Notes under the pieces: generated by a model
What the model was told of the DNA's origin: nothing
The model's database searches: none
What the model saw: only the letters and a program-made list of their open reading frames with translations
Part shown: piece by piece, positions 1 through 12,965 of the stretch
How positions within the stretch are numbered: the stretch's first letter is position 1
How the letters are laid out: every line of letters begins with the position of its first letter
Source: Streptomyces sp. ISL-66
GTDB lineage: Bacteria; Actinomycetota; Actinomycetes; Streptomycetales; Streptomycetaceae
Assembly: GCF_018614135.1 (NCBI RefSeq)
Contig: NZ_JAGGOW010000156.1
Coordinates: 1 to 63,435 of the forward strand
Length of the DNA stretch: 63,435 nucleotides
Reading direction: 5' to 3'
Made by a program: the position numbers and the translations under genes

Positions 1-44
1 CCGGATTAACCAACAGCATCCGCTGGGGTCCGGGGCCTCACGTA

Positions 45-62
45 CGGCGGGTCCTACCGCCG
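45..62 (-). terminator. candidate terminator downstream of metK
   Basis: A 6-bp inverted repeat (CGGCGG, loop of 6, CCGCCG) lies 6 nt beyond the metK stop codon. No T-tract follows it, as is usual in streptomycetes. It is short, so confidence is low. Confidence 0.3.
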
Positions 63-68
63 GGGGTC

Positions 69-1277
<1,209 letters not shown>

Positions 1278-1472
1278 AACGCTCCCTGGGGTTGCAGCGG
1301 CTGCTGGCTGAATCATTGGCGGAACCACATCGGAGGCTGCGCCCGATCACGTTCCGAATGCAGTTTATCGGTCGCCACCGTGCGTGGGACCACCCGTCTC
1401 GCCCTGTGGGAGCCGTGTGACCTGCGGCACTCCATTCTGACGTAAAGAGATGCCTGCGGAAAGAGGCGCCAC

Positions 1473-2705
1473 TCAGGCGCGTCGAGTCGCGATGCGCGGG
1501 GCGACCTGATCCCAAATCACCTCTGCGAGCGCTTCCTTCGGACCGTAGGGCACGGCCGTCTCGCTGCCGTCTGAGGCCAGGATGACCGCCTCGTTCTCCT
1601 CCGAACCAAAGGTCTTGGTCTCCCCCACCTCATTCACGACGAGGAGGTCACATCCCTTGCGGAGCAGCTTCGCGCGACCGTTGGCGAGCACGTCGTCCGT
1701 CTCCGCCGCGAACCCCACCACGACCTGGCCTTCGCGCGCACGGTCGGCGGAAATCTCCGCGAGAACGTCCGGATTGCGTACGAGGACGATCGGCGCGGGC
1801 TCCTGCCCGTCCTTCTTCTTGATCTTCCCGCCCGCGTACGCGGACGGCCGGAAGTCGGCCACGGCCGCGGCCATCACCACGGCGTCGGCGTCCGCGGCGG
1901 CCTTGAGCACCGCCTCGCGCAGCTGCAGGGCGGTCCCCACCCGTACGACGTCCACCCCGGCCGGGTCGGCCAGGGCCGCGTTGGCGGAGACCAGGGTGAC
2001 CCTGGCCCCCCGTGCGACGGCGGTACGGGCCAGGGCGTAGCCCTGCTTGCCGGAGGAGCGGTTGCCGAGGAAGCGGACCGGGTCCAGCGGCTCCCGCGTG
2101 CCTCCCGCGCTGACCACCACGTGCCGGCCGGCGAGGTCGGGCCCGGTCGCCCCGCCCGCGGGGCCCCGCCTCCTCAAGGCGGCCCGGCAGACCTCGAAGA
2201 TCTCTTCGGGGTCGGGCAGCCGCCCCTTGCCGGTGTCCTTGCCGGTGAGCCGGCCGACGGCGGGCTCGATGACGACGGCGCCGCGGCGGCGCAGCGTCGC
2301 GACGTTCTCCCGGGTGGCCGGGTGCTCCCACATCTCGGTGTGCATCGCGGGTGCGAACACCACGGGACAGCGCGCGGTGAGCAGGGTGTTGGTGAGCAGG
2401 TCGTCGGCGAGCCCGTGGGCGGCCTTGGCCAGCAGGTCGGCGGTGGCCGGGGCGACGACGACGAGGTCGGCGGACTGGCCGATGCGCACGTGCGGCACCT
2501 CGTGGACGGACTCCCAGACCTCGGTGGAGGCCGGGTTCCCGGAGAGGGCCGCCCAGGTGGCCTCGCCGACGAAGTTCAGGGACGCCGCCGTCGGCACCAC
2601 GCGCACGTCGTGCCCGGACTCGGTCAGCCGGCGCAGCAGCTCGCACGCCTTGTAGGCGGCGATCCCGCCACTGACTCCGAGTACGACCTTCGGCTTACCC
2701 ACCAC
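1473..2705 (-). CDS. coaBC: bifunctional phosphopantothenoylcysteine decarboxylase / phosphopantothenate-cysteine ligase
   Basis: This fusion protein performs two consecutive steps of coenzyme A synthesis. The N-terminal CoaC flavoprotein domain (about residues 5-175) has GVSGGIAAYKA, the HEVPHVRIG active-site histidine region and PAMHTEMW, the actinobacterial form of the PxMNxxMW motif. The C-terminal CoaB domain (about 195-405) has GGTREPLDPVRFLGNRSSGKQG, the lysine-rich KIKKK segment and VGFAAET. At 410 residues it is full length. Two tandem GTG codons can serve as start; GAAGGG lies upstream of both. A strong hairpin separates it from rpoZ upstream, so it probably has its own promoter, in a region that carries three GACAC repeats. 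Confidence 0.96.
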   Translation of the reverse strand: MVGKPKVVLGVSGGIAAYKACELLRRLTESGHDVRVVPTAASLNFVGEATWAALSGNPASTEVWESVHEVPHVRIGQSADLVVVAPATADLLAKAAHGLADDLLTNTLLTARCPVVFAPAMHTEMWEHPATRENVATLRRRGAVVIEPAVGRLTGKDTGKGRLPDPEEIFEVCRAALRRRGPAGGATGPDLAGRHVVVSAGGTREPLDPVRFLGNRSSGKQGYALARTAVARGARVTLVSANAALADPAGVDVVRVGTALQLREAVLKAAADADAVVMAAAVADFRPSAYAGGKIKKKDGQEPAPIVLVRNPDVLAEISADRAREGQVVVGFAAETDDVLANGRAKLLRKGCDLLVVNEVGETKTFGSEENEAVILASDGSETAVPYGPKEALAEVIWDQVAPRIATRRA

Positions 2706-2739
2706 ACACGACCCTTCGGCTGGTCCCCGTACTCACACC

Positions 2740-2766
2740 CATGACACCTACGACACCTATGACACA
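2740..2766 (-). repeat. three 9-bp direct repeats with GACAC cores upstream of coaBC
   Basis: Three tandem copies of a (C/T)A(C/T)GACAC(C/A) unit start at 2740, 2749 and 2758, lying 35-60 bases upstream of the coaBC start. GACAC is the core recognised by the sporulation regulator WhiA in Streptomyces (established knowledge). Whether WhiA binds here is inference. Confidence 0.6.
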
Positions 2767-2803
2767 CCACAGGCCCGGCAGATGTTCTGCCGGGCCTGTG
2801 GTG
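2765..2803. terminator. 18-bp hairpin terminator between rpoZ and coaBC
   Basis: A perfect 18-bp inverted repeat (2765-2782 / 2786-2803) with a 3-nt loop starts 18 nt beyond the rpoZ stop codon. The stem is very stable and works in either direction. It should end the mihF-gmk-rpoZ transcript. Confidence 0.85.
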
Positions 2804-2820
2804 AAAGGAAAACTCGCGCC

Positions 2821-3093
2821 TTACTGAGCCGGGGCCTCGATGGCCTCGGCGGTCAGCAGACCCGCGTTGATCTCGCGCAGCGCGATCGAAAGCGGCTTCT
2901 CGTGGACGTGGGTGTCCACCAGCGGGCCGACGTACTCGAGCAGGCCCTCACCGAGCTGCGAGTAGTACGCGTTGATCTGACGCGCACGCTTGGCCGCGTA
3001 GATCACGAGGCTGTACTTCGAGTCCGTGGCCTCGAGCAGCTCGTCGATCGGCGGGTTGATGATGCCCTCGGGCGCAGTAATGGAAGAGGACAC
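2821..3093 (-). CDS. rpoZ: RNA polymerase omega subunit
   Basis: The 90-residue omega subunit helps fold and assemble beta-prime in RNA polymerase. The core family sequence is visible: PPIDELLEATDSKYSLVIYAAKRARQINAYY. The length matches streptomycete RpoZ. The GTG start is preceded by GGAAGG at a good distance. It sits 73 nt downstream of gmk, the same linkage as in many bacteria, and probably shares its transcript. Confidence 0.97.
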   Translation of the reverse strand: MSSSITAPEGIINPPIDELLEATDSKYSLVIYAAKRARQINAYYSQLGEGLLEYVGPLVDTHVHEKPLSIALREINAGLLTAEAIEAPAQ

Positions 3094-3166
3094 GCTCTAC
3101 CTTCCGAAGATGGGTTGAAAGATCGGAACGTTGACGAACACCGACCGACTGAACATCGATCAACGA

Positions 3167-3730
3167 TCAAACAACATTCATCAAGGCTAGCAGCTCGCGC
3201 GCCACATCCTCGACCGAGGTGTTGACCAGGGTGGTATCGAACTCGGGCTCGGCAGCCAGTTCGATCTTGGCGGTGGCGAGCCGGCGCTCGATGACCTCGG
3301 CGGATTCGGTGCCGCGGCCGGTGAGCCGGCGGACCAGCTCGTCCCAGCTCGGCGGTGCCAGGAAGACCAGCTGCGCCTCGGACAGCGACTCGCGGACGAG
3401 TCGCGCGCCCTGGAGATCGATCTCCAGCAGGACCGGTTCGCCGTTCTCCAGGCGTTCCAGCACTGCGCCGCGCGGTGTGCCGTAGCGGTTGCCCGCGAAT
3501 TCGGCCCACTCCAGCAGCTCGCCATTGGCGATCAGCTTGTCGAACTCGTCGTCGTTGACGAAGAAGTACTGGACTCCGTGTCGCTCACCGGGCCGCGGCT
3601 TGCGGGTGGTGGCCGACACCGAGAGCCAGACTTCGGGGTGGACCTTGCGCATATGCGCGACGACCGTGCTCTTGCCGACCCCCGAAGGGCCGGAGAGCAC
3701 GGTCAGCCGCGGACGAACCTCTGCTGCCAT
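3167..3730 (-). CDS. gmk: guanylate kinase
   Basis: Phosphorylates GMP to GDP with ATP. The P-loop GPSGVGKS is at residues 14-21, followed by SVSATTRKPRPGE (GMP-binding region), YFF and the EIDLQGA core. I start at the ATG at 3730 (187 residues), which places the P-loop near the N-terminus as in other guanylate kinases. The Shine-Dalgarno match is weak and the frame remains open upstream to 3859, so a start some residues earlier is possible. It lies between mihF and rpoZ. Confidence 0.95.
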   Translation of the reverse strand: MAAEVRPRLTVLSGPSGVGKSTVVAHMRKVHPEVWLSVSATTRKPRPGERHGVQYFFVNDDEFDKLIANGELLEWAEFAGNRYGTPRGAVLERLENGEPVLLEIDLQGARLVRESLSEAQLVFLAPPSWDELVRRLTGRGTESAEVIERRLATAKIELAAEPEFDTTLVNTSVEDVARELLALMNVV

Positions 3731-3791
3731 AGAGCGATTATCCAGCTTCTCGGGACTGCCTGAGAACGCCGGGGGAACTCCAGGCAACGCG

Positions 3792-4115
3792 TCAGCCGGC
3801 AGGAGTGCCGAACTCACGCTCCAGAGAGGCGATCTGGTTGGAACCGAGACCTCGGACACGCCGTGATTCGGAGATGCCGAGGCGCTCCATGATCTGCTTG
3901 GCGCGCACCTTGCCCACGCCAGGCAGGGACTCCAGAAGTGCGGAGACCTTCATCTTGCCGATGACGTCATTCTCCTGGCCCGTCTTGATGACGTCTTGGA
4001 GGGAGGCGCCGGAATGCTTGAGTCGATTCTTCACCTCGGCCCGCTCCCGGCGAGCCGCGGCGGCCTTTTCGAGCGCTGCTGCGCGCTGTTCAGGGGTAAG
4101 GGGCGGAAGAGCCAC
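3792..4115 (-). CDS. mihF: integration host factor, actinobacterial type (sIHF/mIHF)
   Basis: A small basic nucleoid-associated protein of actinobacteria that binds DNA through a helix-two-turn-helix fold. It influences nucleoid compaction, supercoiling and, in Streptomyces, development and secondary metabolism. The 107-residue product begins MALPPLTPEQRAAALEKAA and has the family core KMKVSALLESLPGVGKVRAKQIMERLGI. I chose the GTG at 4115, with GAGGTG upstream, because the residues before it do not match the family. It leads the mihF-gmk-rpoZ cluster. An operator-like dyad lies about 200 bases upstream. Confidence 0.95.
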   Translation of the reverse strand: MALPPLTPEQRAAALEKAAAARRERAEVKNRLKHSGASLQDVIKTGQENDVIGKMKVSALLESLPGVGKVRAKQIMERLGISESRRVRGLGSNQIASLEREFGTPAG

Positions 4116-4313
4116 GCCTACGTCACCTCGGATGTCGAACTGTCGGATACGGACCGGTGCGGAGCCGGAAGGCACCACACCAGGCGAGTGCCCGAACAGC
4201 GGTGGTGCTCGATCGCTGCTCGTTCACTCTGGTCGGAGACTAGCGGCCATGACCGCTCCAGTCAGCGAGAACGGACGAAAAGTCCTGGTCAGCCTCCACC
4301 GAACCGTACATTA

Positions 4314-4339
4314 CGGACAAACTACCCCGGTTTTGTCCG
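4314..4339. promoter_or_regulatory. operator-like dyad upstream of mihF
   Basis: CGGACAAA at 4314-4321 is repeated in inverted orientation as TTTGTCCG at 4332-4339, with a 10-nt spacer, about 200 bases upstream of the mihF start. Perfect 8-bp half-sites one helical turn and more apart are typical of a dimeric regulator's site. The regulator is unknown. Confidence 0.45.
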
Positions 4340-4553
4340 GTGGAAGACGTTCGAAATTCGTCAAGCAGTGCGATGAGCTCGCCCGACGTCGTCCTCGAAC
4401 GCTCCGATTCCGCGTACGGCGAGCACCGCACGCCGCTCGTCGAGGATGCCCGGCGGCGCGGACGGACCGCTGTCGGCCGGGCAGGCGCCTCCGAAGGCCT
4501 CAGGCCGTCGAAAAACGGGACCCGATGCGCAAGAGCGAAGGAATGGGGTGACG

Positions 4554-4595
4554 TCGGCGGGGCCGCATTGCCCTCCGGGCAACCAGCCCCGCCGA
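4554..4595 (-). terminator. two-tier hairpin terminator of pyrF
   Basis: A 10-bp outer stem (4554-4563 / 4586-4595) encloses a 6-bp inner hairpin (4568-4573 / 4577-4582). It starts 11 nt beyond the pyrF stop and probably ends the pyrimidine transcript. Confidence 0.7.
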
Positions 4596-4606
4596 GGGGA
4601 CTCGGG

Positions 4607-5455
4607 TCAGGCGGCCACGGCTACGCGGATCTCCTCCGCGAAGGCCTCCGCCGCGCCGCGCAGCGCACCCGCGTCGGGGCCGTGCTTGAGGACCCCCCGC
4701 GACACGTTCGGCACGACGTTGCGGACGGCCGCGCCGAAGACAGCCGGGAGGTCCGCCGCCGTCGCGCCCTGGGCGCCGATGCCGGGGGCCAGGAGGGGCC
4801 CGTTGATGTCCAGGTCGAAGGAGGACAGGTCCCCGAGGGTCGCGCCCACGACGGCTCCGAAGGAGCCCATCGGGGAGGCCCCCGCGTTCTCCGCCGCGAG
4901 GTGCGCCAGCATCGTCGCACCGATCGAGCGGCCGTCCGACCGCACCGCCCGCTGGACCTCCGCGCCCTCCGGGTTGGAGGTCAGGGCGAGGACGAACAGG
5001 CCGGCCCCGGAAGCGCGGGCCAGGTCGATCGCCGGGGCGAGCGAGCCGTAGCCCAGGTACGGGGAGACGGTGAGCGCGTCGGAGAAGAGCGGCGAGGACG
5101 GCGACAGGAAGGTCTCGGCGTACGCGGCCATCGTCGAGCCGATGTCGCCGCGCTTGGCGTCCATGACGACCAGCGTGCCCGCCGCGCGCGCGTCGGCGAC
5201 CGTCCGCTCCAGGACGGCGATGCCCTTCGAGCCGAAGCGCTCGAAGAAGGCGGCCTGCGGCTTGAAGACCGCGACCGAGTCCGCCAGCGCCTCGACCACC
5301 GTGCGGGAGAACTTCTCCAGGCCGGCGACGTCGTCGTTCAGGCCCCAGGACTCCAGCAGGGCCGCGTGCGGGTCGATGCCCACGCACAGCGGGCCGCGGG
5401 TGTCCATCGCCGCGCGCAGCCGCGTACCGAAGGGGATCACGGGGGCAGAGGTCAC
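4607..5455 (-). CDS. pyrF: orotidine 5'-phosphate decarboxylase (type 2)
   Basis: Catalyses the last step of UMP synthesis. The 282-residue length and the catalytic motif VVMDAKRGDIGST place it in the group 2 family common in actinobacteria. Other family segments are CVGIDPH near the N-terminus and the phosphate-binding region APGIGAQGA. Its GTG start overlaps the pyrD TGA by four bases (GTGA), so it is translationally coupled to pyrD. It is the last gene of the pyrimidine cluster, followed by a terminator. Confidence 0.97.
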   Translation of the reverse strand: MTSAPVIPFGTRLRAAMDTRGPLCVGIDPHAALLESWGLNDDVAGLEKFSRTVVEALADSVAVFKPQAAFFERFGSKGIAVLERTVADARAAGTLVVMDAKRGDIGSTMAAYAETFLSPSSPLFSDALTVSPYLGYGSLAPAIDLARASGAGLFVLALTSNPEGAEVQRAVRSDGRSIGATMLAHLAAENAGASPMGSFGAVVGATLGDLSSFDLDINGPLLAPGIGAQGATAADLPAVFGAAVRNVVPNVSRGVLKHGPDAGALRGAAEAFAEEIRVAVAA

Positions 5456-6561
5456 AGTGCGGCCTTTCGGGTTTCGGCGCCCACCGCTTCGGCGAGCGTC
5501 GCGTACGGGCTGGCGGCCAGGCGCGCGGCCAGGCCCTTGTGGACGGCGCGGGCGTAGAAGGGGCCCTCGTAGATGAAGGCGCTGTAGCCCTGGATCAGGG
5601 TGGCGCCCGCCAGGATCCGCTGCCAGGCGTCCTCGGCGTTCTCGATGCCGCCGACGCCGACGAGCACCAGGCGGTCGCCGACCCGGGCGTAGAGGCGGCG
5701 CAGGACCTCCAGCGAGCGCTCCTTGACGGGGGCTCCGGACAGGCCGCCGGTCTCCTTGATCAGGGAGGGGGAGGACTTCAGGCCGAGGCCTTCGCGGGCG
5801 ATCGTGGTGTTGGTGGCGATGATGCCGTCCAGGCCCAGCTCCAAGGCCAGGTCGGCCACCGCGTCCACGTCCTCGTCGGCGAGGTCCGGCGCGATCTTGA
5901 CCAGCAGCGGGACCCGGCGGTCGGTCACGACGCGGTCGGCGGCCTCGCGTACGGCCGTCAGCAGCGGGCGCAGCGACTCGGTGGCCTGGAGGTTGCGCAG
6001 GCCGGGGGTGTTCGGGGAGGAGACGTTGACGACGAGGTAGTCCGCGTGGCGGGCGAGGCGCTCGGTGGAGGCGACGTAGTCCGCGACCGCCTCTTCCTCG
6101 GGGACGATCTTGGTCTTGCCGATGTTGACGCCGACGACCGTCCTGAAGACGGGGATGCGGGCGGCCAGGCGCTCGGCGACGGCCGCCGAGCCCTCGTTGT
6201 TGAAGCCCATGCGGTTGATCAGCGCGCGGTCCGGGACCAGCCGGAACAGCCGCTTCTTCGGGTTGCCGGGCTGGGCCTCGGCCGTGACCGTGCCGATCTC
6301 GATGTGGTCGAAGCCGAGCATCGACATCCCGTCGATGGCGACGGCGTTCTTGTCGAAGCCGGCGGCGAGCCCGAAGGGGCCGTGCATCCGCAGGCCGAGG
6401 GCCTCGGTGCGCAGGGCCGCGTAGCGGGGGGCCAGGGAGGCGGCGATGAAGGTGCGCAGCACCGGCGTGCGGGCCGCGAGGCGGATCCAGCGGAAGGCCG
6501 TGTAGTGGGCCTGCTCGGGGTCCATCCGCTTGAAGACGAGGTTGAAGAAGAGTTTGTACAT
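5452..6561 (-). CDS. pyrD: quinone-dependent dihydroorotate dehydrogenase (class 2)
   Basis: Oxidises dihydroorotate to orotate, passing electrons to the membrane quinone pool. The 369-residue protein has the class 2 N-terminal membrane-associating extension (MYKLFFNLVFKRMDPEQAHY), FGLAAGFDKNA for FMN binding and the catalytic-serine segment VNVSSPNTPGLR. AGGAGGG precedes the ATG. An 85-base gap with a hairpin separates it from carB, so pyrD-pyrF may be partly uncoupled from the upstream genes. Confidence 0.97.
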   Translation of the reverse strand: MYKLFFNLVFKRMDPEQAHYTAFRWIRLAARTPVLRTFIAASLAPRYAALRTEALGLRMHGPFGLAAGFDKNAVAIDGMSMLGFDHIEIGTVTAEAQPGNPKKRLFRLVPDRALINRMGFNNEGSAAVAERLAARIPVFRTVVGVNIGKTKIVPEEEAVADYVASTERLARHADYLVVNVSSPNTPGLRNLQATESLRPLLTAVREAADRVVTDRRVPLLVKIAPDLADEDVDAVADLALELGLDGIIATNTTIAREGLGLKSSPSLIKETGGLSGAPVKERSLEVLRRLYARVGDRLVLVGVGGIENAEDAWQRILAGATLIQGYSAFIYEGPFYARAVHKGLAARLAASPYATLAEAVGAETRKAAL

Positions 6562-6592
6562 GGGGAGAAGATCCCTCCTGCGCTCATGAAGA

Positions 6593-6631
6593 GGGGGACA
6601 TCCGTCGCGCGTCGCGCATCGGATGTCCCCC
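6593..6631 (-). terminator. 12-bp hairpin between carB and pyrD
   Basis: A perfect 12-bp stem (6593-6604 / 6620-6631) with a 15-nt loop of CGCG repeats begins 15 nt after the carB stop. It could end the carB transcript, or attenuate or stabilise it before pyrD-pyrF. There is no T-tract. Confidence 0.55.
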
Positions 6632-6646
6632 TTCCCGGGTCGGCTG

Positions 6647-9947
<3,301 letters not shown>

Positions 9948-9955
<8 letters not shown>

Positions 9956-11105
9956 GCTCGGCCTCCATCGGGACGGTGTTCATCAAAGACGTGAAGCGGT
10001 CGAAGAGGTACGCGGCGTCGTGCGGGCCGGCGGCCGCCTCGGGGTGGTACTGGACGCTGAAGGCCGGCTGGTCGAGCAGCTGGAGGCCTTCCACGACGTT
10101 GTCGTTCAGGCAGACGTGCGAGACCTCGGCGCGGCCGTAGGGGGTCTCGGAGACCTTGTCGAGGGGCGCGTCGACGGCGAAGCCGTGGTTGTGCGCGGTG
10201 ATCTCGACCTTGCCGGTGGTGCGGTCCTGCACGGGCTGGTTGATGCCGCGGTGGCCGTACTTCAGCTTGTAGGTGCCGAAGCCGAGGGCGCGGCCGAGGA
10301 TCTGGTTGCCGAAGCAGATGCCGAAGAGGGGCGTCTTGCGGGCGAGGACGCCCTGCATGACGGAGACCGCGTGGTCGGCGGTGGCCGGGTCGCCCGGGCC
10401 GTTGGAGAAGAACACGCCGTCGGGGTTGACCGCGTACACGTCTTCGACGGTGGCGGTGGCGGGGAGCACGTGCACCTCGATGCCGCGCTCGGCCATCCGG
10501 TGCGGGGTCATGCCCTTGATGCCGAGGTCCACGGCGGCGACGGTGAACTTCTTCTCACCGATCGCGGGGACGACGTACGTCTCCTTGGTGGAGACCTCGG
10601 CGGAGAGGTCCGCGCCCTTCATCTGCGGGGCTTCCTGGACGCGGGCGAGCAGCGTCGCGTCGTCGGCGACGGAGGCGCCGGAGAAGATGCCGACGCGCAT
10701 GGCGCCGCGCTCGCGCAGGTGGCGGGTCAGGGCGCGGGTGTCGATGCCGGAGATCCCGACGACGCCCTGCTGGACGAGCTCCTCGTCCAGCGAGCGCCGG
10801 GAGCGCCAGTTGGAGGGGACGCGGGCGGGGTCGCGTACGACGTATCCGGCGACCCAGATGCGGGAGGACTCGGCGTCCTCGTCGTTGACGCCCGTGTTGC
10901 CCACGTGCGGGGCGGTCATCACGACGACCTGCCGGTGGTACGACGGGTCGGTGAGGGTCTCCTGGTAGCCGGTCATTCCGGTGGAGAACACGGCCTCGCC
11001 GAAGGTCTCCCCCACAGCGCCGTAGGCGCGGCCGCGGAAGATCCGGCCGTCCTCCAGGACGAGTACGGCGGGAGCTTTGGCTGCTCCCCTGGTGGAGGTC
11101 GTCAT
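9948..11105 (-). CDS. carA: carbamoyl-phosphate synthase, small (glutaminase) subunit
   Basis: Hydrolyses glutamine and channels ammonia to CarB. The 385-residue product has an N-terminal small-subunit domain and a C-terminal class I amidotransferase domain. The nucleophilic cysteine lies in PLFGICFGNQILG, and the His-Glu pair in VQYHPEAAAGPHDA. Its ATG overlaps the stop of the upstream membrane-protein gene (ATGA), and its end overlaps carB, so translation of the three genes is probably coupled. Confidence 0.98.
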
Positions 11106-11680
11106 CGTTCGGCGCCTTCCGTCGTGTGCGAGTGGTTCATGGAGTTGATTGCTTCGACCCAGGCGGCGTGTTCGGCCGCGCGGTCGGAGCGGAATCCGGA
11201 GTCGATCTGCTTGTCACCGTGCGCCCAGGTGACGACGAGCAGACCGCCCTCGGTGAGTACCTTGCCCGCGATTCCCTTGTCGAGGCGGGCGCCGCGCAGT
11301 TGCGCGGCCGGTACGAAGAAGTCGGTGGCACCCGGACGGACCACGTCGAGGCCCTCGTCGGTGAGCGTGAGCTCGACCCGGCTGCGGACGCCCAGACCGT
11401 GGGCGACGATCCGGTCGAGCCACTGCCCGGCGGTGGTGGACCCGTGGTACCGGCCGGTCAGCGCCAGCCTGTGTTCGGGGAGACCGCCGGGGGCGGCGGG
11501 CAGCTCCGGCAGATCGCTCTGCAGGGTGCCGCGCCACTTCCAGCCCTGCCGCATCAGCCAGTAGACGAACGCGATGAAGACGAGCAGGCCGATCACCCAC
11601 GCGATGCGGGCGCCCCAGTCCGTCACCTGCGCCGACTGTCGTTCGGCCTCGGCGGCCAGTTGGATTACTGCAGGTGTCAC
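11102..11680 (-). CDS. conserved membrane protein of the pyrimidine operon
   Basis: A 192-residue protein I do not recognise as an enzyme. One transmembrane helix lies at about residues 26-46 (ARIAWVIGLLVFIAFVYWLM), followed by a basic stop-transfer patch and a soluble C-terminal domain rich in beta-strand-like segments (VELTLTDEGLDVVRPGATDFFVPAAQLRGARLD) that resembles a bacterial PH-like fold. It is tightly embedded, with 4-base overlaps to both pyrC (GTGA) and carA (ATGA). That argues for co-translation with pyrimidine enzymes and a real function. Its presence at this place is, from memory, a streptomycete habit. The function is unknown. Confidence 0.85.
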   Translation of the reverse strand: MTPAVIQLAAEAERQSAQVTDWGARIAWVIGLLVFIAFVYWLMRQGWKWRGTLQSDLPELPAAPGGLPEHRLALTGRYHGSTTAGQWLDRIVAHGLGVRSRVELTLTDEGLDVVRPGATDFFVPAAQLRGARLDKGIAGKVLTEGGLLVVTWAHGDKQIDSGFRSDRAAEHAAWVEAINSMNHSHTTEGAER

Positions 11681-12963
11681 GCCAGCGTCCCGTCCACGAC
11701 CGTTGCCCGGCCCCGCAGGAAGGTGTGAGTGACGCGACCCGGCAGCTCGCGGCCTTCGTAAGGCGTGTTGCGGCTGCGGGAGGCGAAGTGCGCGGGGTCC
11801 ACGACACCACGGTACGAGGTATCGACCAAGGTCAGGTTCGCGGGTTCACCTGCCGAGACGGGGCGTCCGTGGTGCGGAAGGCCGCCGATGCGCGCCGGGG
11901 CGAAGGACATCCGCTCGGCGACGCCCGCCCAGTCGAGCAGTCCGGTCTCCACCATCGTCTGGTGGACGACGGCGAGCGCGGTCTCCAGGCCCACCATGCC
12001 CATGGCGGCGGCGGCCCACTCGCAGTCCTTGTCCTCGTGCGGGTGCGGGGCGTGGTCGGTGGCGACGATGTCGATCGTGCCGTCGGCGAGCGCCTCGCGC
12101 AGGGCCAGTACGTCGGCCTGCGTGCGCAGCGGCGGGTTGACCTTGTAGACGGGGTCGTATGAGCGCACGAGCTCGTCGGTGAGGAGCAGGTGGTGCGGGG
12201 TGACCTCGGCGGTGACGTCGATGCCGCGGGACTTGGCCCAGCGGACGATCTCGACGGAGCCGGCCGTGGAGAGGTGGCAGATGTGCACGCGGGAGCCGAC
12301 GTGCTCGGCGAGCAGGACGTCGCGGGCGATGATCGACTCTTCGGCGACGGCCGGCCATCCTCCGAGGCCCAGCTCGGCGGAGACGATGCCCTCGTTCATC
12401 TGGGCGCCCTCGGTGAGGCGGGGCTCCTGGGCGTGCTGGGCGACGACCCCGCCGAAGGCCTTCACGTACTCCAGCGCGCGGCGCATCATCACCGCGTCGT
12501 CCACGCACTTGCCGTCGTCGGAGAAGACGGTGACGCGGGCGGCGGACTCGTGCATGGCGCCCAGCTCGGCGAGCTGCTTGCCCTCCAGGCCGACGGTGAC
12601 GGCGCCGATGGGCTGCACGTCGCAGTAGCCGGACTCCTTGCCCAGGCGCCACACCTGCTCGACGACTCCGGCGGTGTCGGCGACGGGGAAGGTGTTGGCC
12701 ATCGCGAAGACGGCGGTGTAGCCGCCGGAGGCGGCGGCGCGGGTGCCGGTGAGGACGGTCTCGGAGTCCTCTCGGCCGGGCTCGCGCAGGTGGGTGTGGA
12801 GGTCGACGAGGCCCGGGAGGAGGACCTGCCCGGCGGCCTCGATGACGGTCGCGTCGCCGGCGTCCAGGTCGGTGCCCACGGCGGCGATGGTCTCGCCGTC
12901 GATCAGGACGTCCTGCGCCTCGCCACCGAGTACCTTCGCGCCACGAATCAGGATCTTGCTCAT
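11677..12963 (-). CDS. pyrC: dihydroorotase
   Basis: Zinc enzyme that cyclises carbamoyl aspartate to dihydroorotate. The 428-residue protein has the metal-binding signature VDLHTHLREPG, later zinc-ligand segments around HICHLST and the ATDHAPH signature. I start at the ATG at 12963, two bases beyond the pyrB stop codon. The frame stays open far upstream across pyrB, but that part has no family similarity. Confidence 0.97.
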   Translation of the reverse strand: MSKILIRGAKVLGGEAQDVLIDGETIAAVGTDLDAGDATVIEAAGQVLLPGLVDLHTHLREPGREDSETVLTGTRAAASGGYTAVFAMANTFPVADTAGVVEQVWRLGKESGYCDVQPIGAVTVGLEGKQLAELGAMHESAARVTVFSDDGKCVDDAVMMRRALEYVKAFGGVVAQHAQEPRLTEGAQMNEGIVSAELGLGGWPAVAEESIIARDVLLAEHVGSRVHICHLSTAGSVEIVRWAKSRGIDVTAEVTPHHLLLTDELVRSYDPVYKVNPPLRTQADVLALREALADGTIDIVATDHAPHPHEDKDCEWAAAAMGMVGLETALAVVHQTMVETGLLDWAGVAERMSFAPARIGGLPHHGRPVSAGEPANLTLVDTSYRGVVDPAHFASRSRNTPYEGRELPGRVTHTFLRGRATVVDGTLA

Positions 12964-12965
12964 GG

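Larger units (their letters stand above)
4116..4606 (-). other. 491-base intergenic region between pyrF and mihF
   Basis: No convincing gene is seen here on either strand. It holds the pyrF terminator (4554-4595), an 8+8-bp inverted repeat (4314-4339) and presumably the promoter or promoters of mihF-gmk-rpoZ. I could not place -35 and -10 boxes with confidence. Its lower part is AT-richer than the surroundings, as expected of a promoter region. Confidence 0.7.

Noticed and set aside
1278..1472. SAM riboswitch in the metK leader
   Set aside because: I looked for the conserved core of SAM-I/IV type elements on the minus strand and found no convincing match or pairing pattern.
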